The notes below the pieces were generated by a model. The model did not search any database. It was not told the origin of the DNA and saw only the letters and a program-made list of their open reading frames with translations. Of a stretch of DNA of 6,268 nucleotides, positions 1 to 5,927 are shown in pieces (positions within the stretch are counted from its first letter, which is position 1; each line of letters begins with the position of its first letter). The stretch covers positions 1-6,268 of the forward strand of contig DYRX01000252.1 of the NCBI GenBank assembly GCA_020718525.1. Direction: 5' to 3'. This DNA is from Victivallis vadensis. GTDB taxonomy: Bacteria; Verrucomicrobiota; Lentisphaeria; Victivallales; GWF2-50-93. The position numbers and the translations under genes were made by a program.

Positions 1-60
1 GGTGACCTTGGGAATTTGCATCATCAATTTATCTTTTCAAAAGAGGGATTTTTATCTGCG

Positions 61-95
61 ATTGTTTTCAGCACCGGTAACGAGTGCTGAACAAT
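61..95. other. imperfect hairpin near left edge
   Basis: TTCAGCAC at 67-74 pairs with GTGCTGAA at 84-91 across a 9-nt loop. The stem continues with ATTG (61-64) against CAAT (92-95) past a two-base bulge. No T-run follows on either strand, so it is not a clear intrinsic terminator. Function unknown. Confidence 0.4.
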
Positions 96-135
96 ATTTG
101 ATTCTTGCTCCTTATCCGATTTGACATGTGAAAAT

Positions 136-294
136 GAAAGTGGCACTTTTTGGCAAGTATGCCACTTTCGCCGAAAGTGGCACAGGAGGAAGCGTAAAGA
201 AGGCGTTTCGGAAAAGTATGCCGTTCTTTCCGAGAACGGCTCAAGAAGAGGCAGTTTCGGAAAAACCGCCATACTCAAGACCAAAAGTGCCACT
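136..294. repeat. MITE-like palindromic element with 12-bp terminal inverted repeats
   Basis: AGTGGCACTTTT at 139-150 is matched exactly in inverse by AAAAGTGCCACT at 283-294. Between them lie three successive inverted repeats: a perfect 10-bp stem with a 3-nt loop at 160-182 (TGCCACTTTC/GAAAGTGGCA), a perfect 8-bp stem with a 5-nt loop at 220-240 (GCCGTTCT/AGAACGGC), and a stem with one mismatch at 250-270. Sub-units recur: AAGTATGCC at 155 and 214, and GTTTCGGAAAA at 205 and 254. GAAAAT occurs at 130-135 and again at 295-300, possibly a short target duplication, though the left end is two to three bases off a clean fit. Short open frames cross the region on both strands, but they follow the palindromes and look non-coding. 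It could be a miniature transposable element or an interspersed structured repeat; only copies elsewhere would decide. Confidence 0.6.
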
Positions 295-338
295 GAAAAT
301 CACGGAGGTTCGGACATCTGAGCCTATGGTTTCAACCA

Positions 339-361
339 CAGGAATCAGCGACTGATTCCTG
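339..361. other. perfect 10-bp hairpin beyond the 3' end of the epmB-like gene
   Basis: CAGGAATCAG at 339-348 pairs with CTGATTCCTG at 352-361 around the loop CGA. It lies about 65 bp past the stop of the minus-strand gene ending at 426. The only nearby T-run (368-372) is on the plus-strand side, so it would end plus-strand transcripts, whereas the annotated gene reads the other way. It may be a weak terminator or another palindromic repeat like those at 136-294. Confidence 0.4.
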
Positions 362-425
362 ATATAGTTTTTCAAGGAAAATAAATTCACAATTTGAAAT
401 TATTAAAATGAAAAACTAGAGCGCG

Positions 426-1397
426 TCAGAAAATCTGGCTTCTGAAAAAATCCGGATAGACAATTTGCTTGCCGTCAAGAGGAGATTTGAAGAGGAGGTC
501 ACCTGCCCTGTCTCTGCGAAATTCGCAGTTCGCAGAGAGCGTAATCTTTCCTTTTCCCCCGGGCAGTTCGAGAATCAGCTTTGGAATCATGAAGAGGGGG
601 ATTCTCGCTTCAAGTCCTGCAATCAGCTCTTGCGCTTTTTCGAGGGGAAGCATGAAATGCCTTCCACCTGTCACAAGATCCATCATGTGCAGATAGGCTG
701 GCGTGACTCCCACTGCAAAGAGCTTCCTGGAGAGATTTTCAATTTCTTCAGTGCTGTCGTTCACACCTTTAAGCAGAACAGCCTGATTGAAGAGAGGGCA
801 CGATGCGGAAAGAAGGCGGACTGCCTGCTCGAATTCAGGGGTAATCTCGCGGCTGTGGTTCACATGAAGCATGACAGCATCGAATAGAGCACCGAGCTTG
901 GGACTTGAAATTATCCTCTCCGGGTCATAGACCGGATATCTGCTGTGCAGTCTTATCCGAAGATCTCCCGACTCCCTCAGCTTCGCGCAAATCTCCGTCA
1001 GCCTCTCATCCGGGATGGAAAGAGGATCGCCGCCACTTAGTATTATTTCACGGATGCAGGAATGTCCGGAAATATATTCTAGAGCCTCGGAGAATTCGCA
1101 TTCGGATATGTCTCCCCTTCGATAACTGTTTCTGCATTTTCTAAAACAGAAACGGCAGTGTGCCGGACATGAATCGGTCAGGAGGAGAAGAGCGCGGTCT
1201 TTGTATCTATGTATGAGGCGCCCGCCTGCAGATTTCGCAACGAGCGCTTCGCTTATAGGATCTTCGCACTCGTCAGGAAAGGAGACAAGCTCCTCATTCG
1301 AGGATAAAAGCATTCTGCCAAGCGGATCATCGGGATTCGAGCGATCTATAAGACACTCGTAGAATGGGGTTATTTTTTCCTGAAAGCTGGATTTCAT
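426..1397 (-). CDS. epmB: KamA/EpmB-family radical SAM lysine 2,3-aminomutase
   Basis: A 323-aa PLP-dependent radical SAM enzyme. The family moves the alpha-amino group of lysine to the beta carbon; EpmB does so to make the (R)-beta-lysine that EpmA attaches to elongation factor P. Seen here: the iron-sulfur/SAM motif CxxxCxxC at C77, C81 and C84; an SGGDP motif at 121-125; MDLVTGGRHF around D240, which lines up with a substrate-binding Asp of clostridial lysine aminomutase; and PGGKGK at 279-284, whose last Lys is the expected PLP lysine. E277 stands where the free-lysine enzyme has a second Asp, and the PKLxxE pattern resembles EpmB. Length also fits EpmB (about 340 aa) better than KamA (about 416 aa). 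No EF-P or epmA gene is in view, so a generic KamA-family role remains possible. The ATG at 1397 lacks a clear Shine-Dalgarno sequence. It lies 75 bp after the stop of the upstream gene on the same strand, perhaps in one transcript. Confidence 0.88.
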   Translation of the reverse strand: MKSSFQEKITPFYECLIDRSNPDDPLGRMLLSSNEELVSFPDECEDPISEALVAKSAGGRLIHRYKDRALLLLTDSCPAHCRFCFRKCRNSYRRGDISECEFSEALEYISGHSCIREIILSGGDPLSIPDERLTEICAKLRESGDLRIRLHSRYPVYDPERIISSPKLGALFDAVMLHVNHSREITPEFEQAVRLLSASCPLFNQAVLLKGVNDSTEEIENLSRKLFAVGVTPAYLHMMDLVTGGRHFMLPLEKAQELIAGLEARIPLFMIPKLILELPGGKGKITLSANCEFRRDRAGDLLFKSPLDGKQIVYPDFFRSQIF

Positions 1398-1472
1398 TGA
1401 AAAATGTCTTCGGAATGGACATCGGCAATAGTCCGGATTGCTGAGAGTAGGAAGAACTTCAGCCTGGCAAAT

Positions 1473-2162
1473 CTAGGGCTCAATCCATTCGCCCTCATGC
1501 CAAATCATATAGTAGTCGGCGCGGATGCTTCTGTTTTGGAATTTCTGATAAAACTCCTCGAACTGCTTGAACGCCCAAAGGGTAGTCGTATAGAAAGCGC
1601 AATGATCATCTTGCTTGACGGCCGCCGGACTTTTCGAGTCCGAAATGCATATTGACGTCGCATCGGCAACCCCCTTCAGAAGCGCCAAAAACATATGGTA
1701 CTGCTGTGGCATCTTGGCAAGCTCTTTCTTGAACGAAAGCAGGCGGAACTCGGTGAAATTCTCCACCTTGTCAAGCTTTGCCAAATCCTCGTCAGACCCG
1801 AGAAGCGACTTCGAATAGGCAACTATCGAAACCGTATTAAGCTTAAGATGCTTTTTCTCCTTGTCGAAAAGAATAAGCCAATCGGCAAACCCCTTCCCGT
1901 CAAGCCCGTCGAAAACAACAGTCACCTTGTCCTTTTCTGGTGTCAAATACGGAGTTATGAAATTCTCGGATACAAAATCTGGTATTTGGGATGCATTGAC
2001 CTGGGCTTCAAGCTCGAGAAGGAGTGCGAGAGAATCTTTTTTCTTTTTCGCAGACTTTATGTTCTTCTGATATTCGGAGACGGCCTCGTCAGCAAGCTTC
2101 CAAAAGCCGCCAATTGTTCCGGGATTCTCCTTGACTCGCTTCGCCTTGGTCTTTTTAAGCAT
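1473..2162 (-). CDS. hypothetical protein, 229 aa
   Basis: I do not recognise this family. The protein has a strongly basic start (MLKKTKAKRVKENPG), a Lys-rich segment ending in KKKKD about 45 residues in, a soluble middle part with hydrophobic strands alternating with acidic and lysine residues, and an aromatic-rich C-terminus ending HEGEWIEP. There is no signal peptide, membrane segment or obvious catalytic motif, so it is probably cytoplasmic. An in-frame TTG at 2195 would add 11 residues, but it overlaps the -10 box of the best promoter, so I prefer the ATG at 2162. The ribosome site is weak (ACGGG). The epmB-like gene starts 75 bp downstream on the same strand with no hairpin between them, so co-transcription is plausible. 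The long uninterrupted frame and ordinary codon use support a real gene; the function is open. Confidence 0.75.
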   Translation of the reverse strand: MLKKTKAKRVKENPGTIGGFWKLADEAVSEYQKNIKSAKKKKDSLALLLELEAQVNASQIPDFVSENFITPYLTPEKDKVTVVFDGLDGKGFADWLILFDKEKKHLKLNTVSIVAYSKSLLGSDEDLAKLDKVENFTEFRLLSFKKELAKMPQQYHMFLALLKGVADATSICISDSKSPAAVKQDDHCAFYTTTLWAFKQFEEFYQKFQNRSIRADYYMIWHEGEWIEP

Positions 2163-2193
2163 AAAACCCGTATTGTTCAAATAATTTCCAAAC

Positions 2194-2221
2194 AATATAC
2201 GGCAAAGATTTCACAATTCAA
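2194..2221 (-). promoter_or_regulatory. putative sigma70-type promoter for the 229-aa gene
   Basis: On the minus strand, TTGAAT (2221-2216) is followed after 16 bases by TATATT (2199-2194), matching the -35 and -10 consensus at four and five of six positions. Transcription would start near 2187, leaving a leader of about 25 bases before the ATG at 2162. This arrangement argues against the TTG at 2195 as the start codon. Prediction by eye only. Confidence 0.4.
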
Positions 2222-2345
2222 GTCATTGCAGATTAATAAGCGGCAAAAAAAGGAAGACTTGAATCTGAAACCGTTATGAATCCGGGGATTGTTTCATTTA
2301 ACTTGTTTGTTGTCAATGAGATAAACATAATAATTGCAAGCCCCA

Positions 2346-2591
2346 TCAGAGTTTTGGAGCCCCGTGATATTTCAGTGGTACTTTTTTAAAGTCTTCAGCC
2401 GTAACGCGGTATTTCGAACACCGTCCCTGCCTTATCGCGGTCCCGGTCAGCGCATCCAGTCTCGCCATTGCCGCCAACTGCCCGGTGCAGACTGCAAACG
2501 CCGGCAATCCCTCATCCGACGCAAGCTTCTTTCTGCATTCCAGCAAGCGCTAGAACACTGCAAACTGTGCGGGAGGCAATGGTCCTGTAAC
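2346..2591 (-). pseudogene. remnant of an HRDC-domain protein (RecQ-helicase-like C-terminus)
   Basis: One minus-strand frame reads VTGPLPPAQFAVF, then a stop (TAG at 2552-2550), then RLLECRKKLASDEGLPAF and AVCTGQLAAMARLDAL. This closely follows the HRDC pattern (F-E-R-L-x-x-x-R-K-x-L-A-x-x-E-G-x-P-x-[FY]-x-[VI]-x-[ST]-D-x-x-L-x-x-[ML]-A), with the stop in place of the usual Glu after Phe and a small deletion where TDxxL is expected. HRDC domains bind nucleic acid at the C-terminus of RecQ helicases and RNase D. After about residue 45 the match fades, and the frame ends at 2346. The same frame stays open upstream to 2699, but nothing there is recognisable. No helicase part is present, so this is a decayed fragment. 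It fills the gap between the 660-aa gene and the 229-aa gene; the rest of 2196-2724 shows no gene. Confidence 0.55.
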
Positions 2592-2724
2592 CCTTCTTTT
2601 TCGCCCCAATTCATGTCGGGCGCATCGCTCTTGCTCCGTTCGAAACGGCATCCGCCGTCCACTCCATGCTTCCGACTCTACGTTCGGCAAATCCTCAGCT
2701 CAAAAGAGTGGAAGGGAAATCCAT

Positions 2725-4707
2725 TCACTGAACTGGAGGCGCGAACGCTATGCGGAGACCTACGTTGAAGACGAGAAGCGAAGGCGTATCATTGCCCCGA
2801 TTCGCTGAACGGCGGCGCCAGGCATCGGAGTTTCCGCTGCCGCTACGCATCACTCGGGGTGAGTCCGACGACGCACCTACAGGATCAGTGACAGGCGAAG
2901 TCCCAAGATCGCTCTGATACCAGTCCAAGCACCACTCGTATACATTGCCGTGCATATCATATAGTCCCCAGTTGTTCCCCTGATAACTGCCCACGGTTGT
3001 ATCCAGTGAGTAGCCACCCTTGCCGTCGGTTCGATTGTAATAATACCTCCCAACCTTTGCCATATTCGGACAGAATGATGTCGCTGTCAGGTTCTTCCCG
3101 CTATTGAGGGCGGTTATGGTGCCCGCTCGGGAGGCATATTCCCACTGCGCCTCGGTCGGCAGATCGAAATTGTAGCCGGTCAATGTCCGCAGTTTGCCCA
3201 TGAAAGTCGTCGCACCCGGGGCGCCGGACGGCCAGGTTCCGCCACGGACATCATTCCAGCTTACATACTCGACCGGTCTGTAGTTGCCTTTGTATAAGCT
3301 CGGATTTGAACCCATGACAGCCTGATACTGCGCCTGGGTGACCTCGAAGACCCCGATGTAGTAATCCTTGGTCAGTGTGACCTGATGCTGGGGCTCGTTG
3401 TCCCTTCTTCCGGATTCGTCAGTCGGCGAGCCCATCGTAAATGTTCCTTTCGGTATTCTGCGCAGGACGAGTTTCGAGGACTTGTAGGCCGCATTGCTCC
3501 TCAAGTCGGATGGTAGCGACGCGAGATTTGTGATTGCACCGCTCGTGAGGTCAACAACGATATACAAGCCGTCCATGAAAGGACTATACGATGGAAATTG
3601 CGGGTTCACTATTTTTTTGTTGCCTGCCTTGTAAACAGTTCCAGATGAGAGAACAGCGAAGACGTCCATCAGCCAGACCAGCACCGTGTTCGATGCCGAG
3701 TCTTCCCAGAGAAGATCGTCCTTGCCGTCTCCGTTGAAGTCGAGGAGCCTGTTCACCGCCCAGGCGCTTCCGGAAGAAATCTGATAGGTCTGACCATGCG
3801 ACGACACGTTGTATCCGTCCATGAACCATACGATTCCCGCACCGCTGTCGCTCTGCCAGAGAAGGTCGTCCTTGCCGTCGCCGTTGAAGTCACCAACCCG
3901 GATGATGTTCCATCCGCCGCTCTTTTTGGTGTAGCAGTATCCCGTAGAAGGCGATGAGGACCCGTCCATGAGCCATATATTGCCTTCCCCGGTAGAACTC
4001 TGCCATAGGATGTCCTCTTTGCCGTCGCCGTTGAAGTCGCCGAAACCGATGATGCTCCAAGTCGAGTTTTTGCTGTATATCTGTCCCTGTGAGGAGGCTG
4101 AAGTGCCGTTCATGAGATAGAGGCGGCCGCTTCCGAAAGAGTCCTCTGTAAGTATGTCATCTTTGCCATCGCCATTGAAGTCTGCAACTTTCTTCACGAC
4201 CGAATCCGATGTGAAGATAGATCCTTGGCTTTGCACACTTGTGCCGTCCATCAGATAGACGAGGGCGTTTCCGTCCGTTTTCCGCCAGAGGATGTCGGAC
4301 TTGCCGTCGCCGTTGAAATCGCCGGTCTGGTTTATCTTCCAGTCGCTCGAAGCACCGGAGATGATTTTTGCGGAGCTTATTGCTGTTCCGTTCATTAGAT
4401 AGATTGCGACTTCACCTGTGGAGTGGTTTGCCCAGAGATAATCCTGCTTGGCATCGCCGTTGAAGTCGGCGAAGGCGGCGATCTTCCAGTTAGCGTCGCC
4501 AACAGAGTAGGGGTTGCCGGAAGAAGCTGGCGCTGAGCCGTTCATCAGATAGACGTAGCCTAAGTCCGAGACCGAGTCCTCGGATGCGACATCAGATTTA
4601 CCGTCGCCGTTGAAGTCCCACAGTGCGGCTCCGCGGACAATCGTCGGGATGCAGGCTAGCAGTGCCGCGGCCAGAGTCCACATAGAGAGATTCTTCATTC
4701 GTCCCAT
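2725..4707 (-). CDS. secreted FG-GAP (VCBS) repeat protein with C-terminal FGE-sulfatase/SUMF1-like domain
   Basis: A 660-aa exported protein. Residues 1-26 form a signal peptide (basic start, hydrophobic stretch LAAALLACIPTIV, likely cleavage after G26). Seven FG-GAP repeats follow, each marked by DFNGDGKxD-type calcium loops at residues 31, 81, 130, 176, 224, 273 and 323 (period 46-50), with an LMNG/MDG turn in each; they should form a beta-propeller. After a linker at about 350-410, an FGE-sulfatase (C-type-lectin-like) domain spans about 412-656: GTFTMGSP, FEVTQAQY, PVEYVSWNDV, LPTEAQWEYASRAG, GLYDMHGNVYEWC. The final strand region RVMRSGSGNSDAWRRR has lost the usual GGSW/GGSY motif and both catalytic cysteines of formylglycine-generating enzyme, so oxidase activity is unlikely; a binding or surface-display role is my inference. 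The ATG at 4707 is chosen because AGGAGG lies 8 bases upstream. The DNA of the calcium loops repeats nearly word for word, showing recent internal duplication or conversion. Confidence 0.88.
   Translation of the reverse strand: MGRMKNLSMWTLAAALLACIPTIVRGAALWDFNGDGKSDVASEDSVSDLGYVYLMNGSAPASSGNPYSVGDANWKIAAFADFNGDAKQDYLWANHSTGEVAIYLMNGTAISSAKIISGASSDWKINQTGDFNGDGKSDILWRKTDGNALVYLMDGTSVQSQGSIFTSDSVVKKVADFNGDGKDDILTEDSFGSGRLYLMNGTSASSQGQIYSKNSTWSIIGFGDFNGDGKEDILWQSSTGEGNIWLMDGSSSPSTGYCYTKKSGGWNIIRVGDFNGDGKDDLLWQSDSGAGIVWFMDGYNVSSHGQTYQISSGSAWAVNRLLDFNGDGKDDLLWEDSASNTVLVWLMDVFAVLSSGTVYKAGNKKIVNPQFPSYSPFMDGLYIVVDLTSGAITNLASLPSDLRSNAAYKSSKLVLRRIPKGTFTMGSPTDESGRRDNEPQHQVTLTKDYYIGVFEVTQAQYQAVMGSNPSLYKGNYRPVEYVSWNDVRGGTWPSGAPGATTFMGKLRTLTGYNFDLPTEAQWEYASRAGTITALNSGKNLTATSFCPNMAKVGRYYYNRTDGKGGYSLDTTVGSYQGNNWGLYDMHGNVYEWCLDWYQSDLGTSPVTDPVGASSDSPRVMRSGSGNSDAWRRRSANRGNDTPSLLVFNVGLRIAFAPPVQ
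2749..2856 (-). other. variable-looking C-terminal segment of the FGE-like domain
   Basis: Codons 618-653 occupy the position of the variable region in proteins diversified by diversity-generating retroelements that use this same fold (for example Treponema TvpA). Several codons that are often Asn (AAC/AAT) in relatives are here CTT, CTC, GTC and TTC (residues 644-647) or TCC and GAT (627-628), as A-to-N changes would give. Against this, changes in positions that would hold no adenine (GGSW to SGSG) suggest plain drift. No reverse transcriptase or template repeat is visible in the window. Confidence 0.25.
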
Positions 4708-4715
4708 TGTTTCAT

Positions 4716-4721
4716 CCTCCT
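4716..4721 (-). promoter_or_regulatory. ribosome binding site AGGAGG
   Basis: A perfect Shine-Dalgarno sequence ends 8 bases before the ATG at 4707. It decides for this start over the second in-frame Met three codons later, and over the out-of-frame ATG at 4715 that overlaps the site. Confidence 0.65.
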
Positions 4722-4841
4722 ATTTTATTTACTTGGTTTGCCTTCTGTCTTCGTGTGAGATAATTAAGTTCAACTTTATGGAAATGCTCCCACTTCACTT
4801 GCTCCATTTTTACTTCTGAAATATACCTTAAAACGGCATTT

Positions 4842-4964
4842 CTACCATCCAGTCAAAAACAGCCGATAGTCGTCTTCCGAGTTGAAGACCCTCCTGCGGT
4901 TATCTCCCCTGTTGATGACATGATAACACGCCCCAGCATATTCCAAGCGTAGCGGTCGAGCCAT
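4842..4964 (-). pseudogene. truncated REP-associated tyrosine (IS200-like, Y1) transposase N-terminus
   Basis: Forty codons read MARPLRLEYAGACYHVINRG, then DNRRRVFNSEDDYRLFL, then TGW and a stop. This is the typical start of RAYT/Y1 transposases (MARPLRIEYxGAxYHVxxRGN...IFxxDxDRxxFL). The full protein is usually 200-300 aa; the HUH metal site and the catalytic tyrosine are absent, so it cannot be active. A strong AGGAGGT lies just upstream of the ATG at 4964. Downstream sequence to 4720 does not continue the family. It sits between the end of the cassette array and the secreted FG-GAP protein gene, and so marks the junction between chromosomal and mobile DNA. Confidence 0.75.
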
Positions 4965-5069
4965 AGTACCTCCTCAATTCATGTTCTACCGGAATGGAGT
5001 ATAATTCGCCATCGGCAAATGCCAAATGCAAGAACTGACCCCGTCTTTGGCTATTTTATATTCCTTGTA
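4965..5069. mobile_element. probable upstream end of the RAYT element
   Basis: The stretch between the transposase start and the attC site holds no gene. It contains GCAAATGCCAAATGCAAG followed by AACTGACCCC at about 5014-5042. From memory, GGGGTCAGTTCTTGCATTTG-type sequence often lies just upstream of RAYT genes in environmental genomes, so this is probably the element's flank. That recollection could not be checked here. Confidence 0.3.
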
Positions 5070-5137
5070 TTCCAACGACCAAGCTCACCGGTGGAGTGAG
5101 CGCAGCGAACTCCGCCAGGTGAAGCGTTTGGTTAGCA
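5070..5137 (-). other. integron attC site of the nuclease-EVE cassette
   Basis: Read on the minus strand: R'' core TGCTAAC (5137-5131), an imperfect inverted repeat whose best stem is TCACCTGGCGGAG against CTCCACCGGTGA around a TTCGCTGCGCTCA loop, and R' core GTTGGAA (5076-5070). It starts 3 bases after the stop codon of the gene at 5141. Total length is 68 nt, at the short end for attC sites. R'' does not match its local R' but exactly complements GTTAGCA at the opposite end of the cassette, as integrase-driven insertion predicts. It is the last attC before the transposase remnant, so it probably ends the array. Confidence 0.82.
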
Positions 5138-5927
5138 TTTTTATAGATTCTCTGGTTTATATTTTTCAAGGGGTTTCTTTAATTCAGGATTTCTAGCGAT
5201 AAGCATGATGTAAATAAAAGGCCAATATTCAGTTACGTCATGATTTCCTTGCATATTCAATCTCATAAATTTAGCTGTATTTAAGATTCTATGGTTTTTA
5301 AAATCTTCAAAATAAATTGGACTCTTGATCTTGCATATTCTTTGTATTTCAGCTCCAAAACAATCTCCCTCACGCCATCCAGCATCGCCTCTATCGATAT
5401 CGCCAGTTCTGATAAATATGTCAGTGATTCCCTTGTATGGTACTGCACGATACATTAACAATAGGTCACCAATAGTTGAACGTTTGGACAGTGCCCAGCA
5501 CAAATTATCATCTGAATCTAAGTTTTCATATTGTTGCTTAATAACTGGTTGTATCCAGAATTTTTGTCCCTTACCATAGAAATATTTAAGTTCAATTATT
5601 TTCAATTTTCTTGGATAATCAGGCCAATCATGTTCCCAACATACAATCCAATCACATTCATTCTCGTCATGTTTATGCGTCAAGAAATTCCTACTCTTAT
5701 ATTCAAATTCTATTTTTAATTCTACTTCTTTACCATCACCAGATTTTTGATATGCAATACAATCTGGAAATCCTGCTTTAATTTCTTCAATTCTAATTCT
5801 TAATTTGGGAGCTATTTCTGCAAAAAGGAATACAACCCCCATCTCATTTACTGGGGCATAATGCATAGCTGCACGTTCTAGCATTTCAGGTCTATTTTTC
5901 ATAATTTATTGATCTCTTATATGCTAA
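5076..5927 (-). mobile_element. complete integron gene cassette
   Basis: The cassette runs on the minus strand from TTAGCA (first base 5927) to the G of the attC core (5076), 852 bp. Joining its ends would give TGCTAAC...GTTAGCA, a perfectly complementary core pair. It holds one gene with a leader of about 25 bp and no obvious promoter of its own, so expression likely depends on upstream read-through, as in most cassettes. It is markedly more AT-rich than the DNA left of 4700. Confidence 0.8.
5141..5902 (-). CDS. putative PD-(D/E)xK nuclease fused to an EVE/PUA-like domain
   Basis: A 253-aa soluble protein. Residues about 20-110 look like a restriction-endonuclease fold: GFPDCIAY gives D47, then after a short hairpin KIEFEYKS gives E67-x-K69, then the strand CDWIVCWEHDW at 83-93. 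Together these fit a PD-(D/E)xK active site. Residues about 110-245 resemble an EVE/PUA-like domain: CWALSKRSTIGDLLLMYRAV, GITDIFIRTG, WREGD, SPIYFEDF and a final LIARNPEL. EVE domains bind modified cytosines or related bases, and nuclease-EVE fusions occur in defence against modified phage DNA. Domain assignment is by eye; the nuclease motif is the firmer half. The gene is the sole cargo of an integron cassette, has a weak ribosome site (AAGAGA), and is AT-rich. The ATG at 5902 fits the short cassette leader. It could instead be a regulator or repair protein of the same folds. Confidence 0.72.
   Translation of the reverse strand: MKNRPEMLERAAMHYAPVNEMGVVFLFAEIAPKLRIRIEEIKAGFPDCIAYQKSGDGKEVELKIEFEYKSRNFLTHKHDENECDWIVCWEHDWPDYPRKLKIIELKYFYGKGQKFWIQPVIKQQYENLDSDDNLCWALSKRSTIGDLLLMYRAVPYKGITDIFIRTGDIDRGDAGWREGDCFGAEIQRICKIKSPIYFEDFKNHRILNTAKFMRLNMQGNHDVTEYWPFIYIMLIARNPELKKPLEKYKPENL

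Noticed and set aside
1..24. Possible start of a minus-strand gene (ATG at 24 or 21, reading MMQIPKVT) leaving the window
   Set aside because: Only eight codons are visible and no clear Shine-Dalgarno sequence precedes them, so it cannot be supported.
61..95. Hairpin considered as an attC site or terminator
   Set aside because: There are no RYYYAAC/GTTRRRY core pairs at the ends and no T-run on either side.
130..300. Repeats considered as a CRISPR array
   Set aside because: Repeat units differ in length (49 and 59 bp periods) and in sequence, and there are no constant repeats separated by unique spacers.
24..355. Overlapping short open frames of 66-89 codons on both strands
   Set aside because: They run through the inverted repeats at 136-294, so open frames on both strands are expected from the palindromes; there are no convincing ribosome sites or domains.
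465..887. Plus-strand open frame of 140 codons
   Set aside because: It is fully antisense to the radical SAM gene, whose motifs are clear.
1695..2279. Plus-strand open frame of 194 codons
   Set aside because: It is antisense to the 229-aa gene over most of its length, with an unnatural composition and no upstream signals; the minus-strand frame has the promoter and better protein character.
2334..2768. Plus-strand open frame of 144 codons
   Set aside because: It lies antisense to the HRDC remnant and the end of the 660-aa gene, has no recognisable domain and no good ribosome site; best explained as a shadow in GC-rich DNA.
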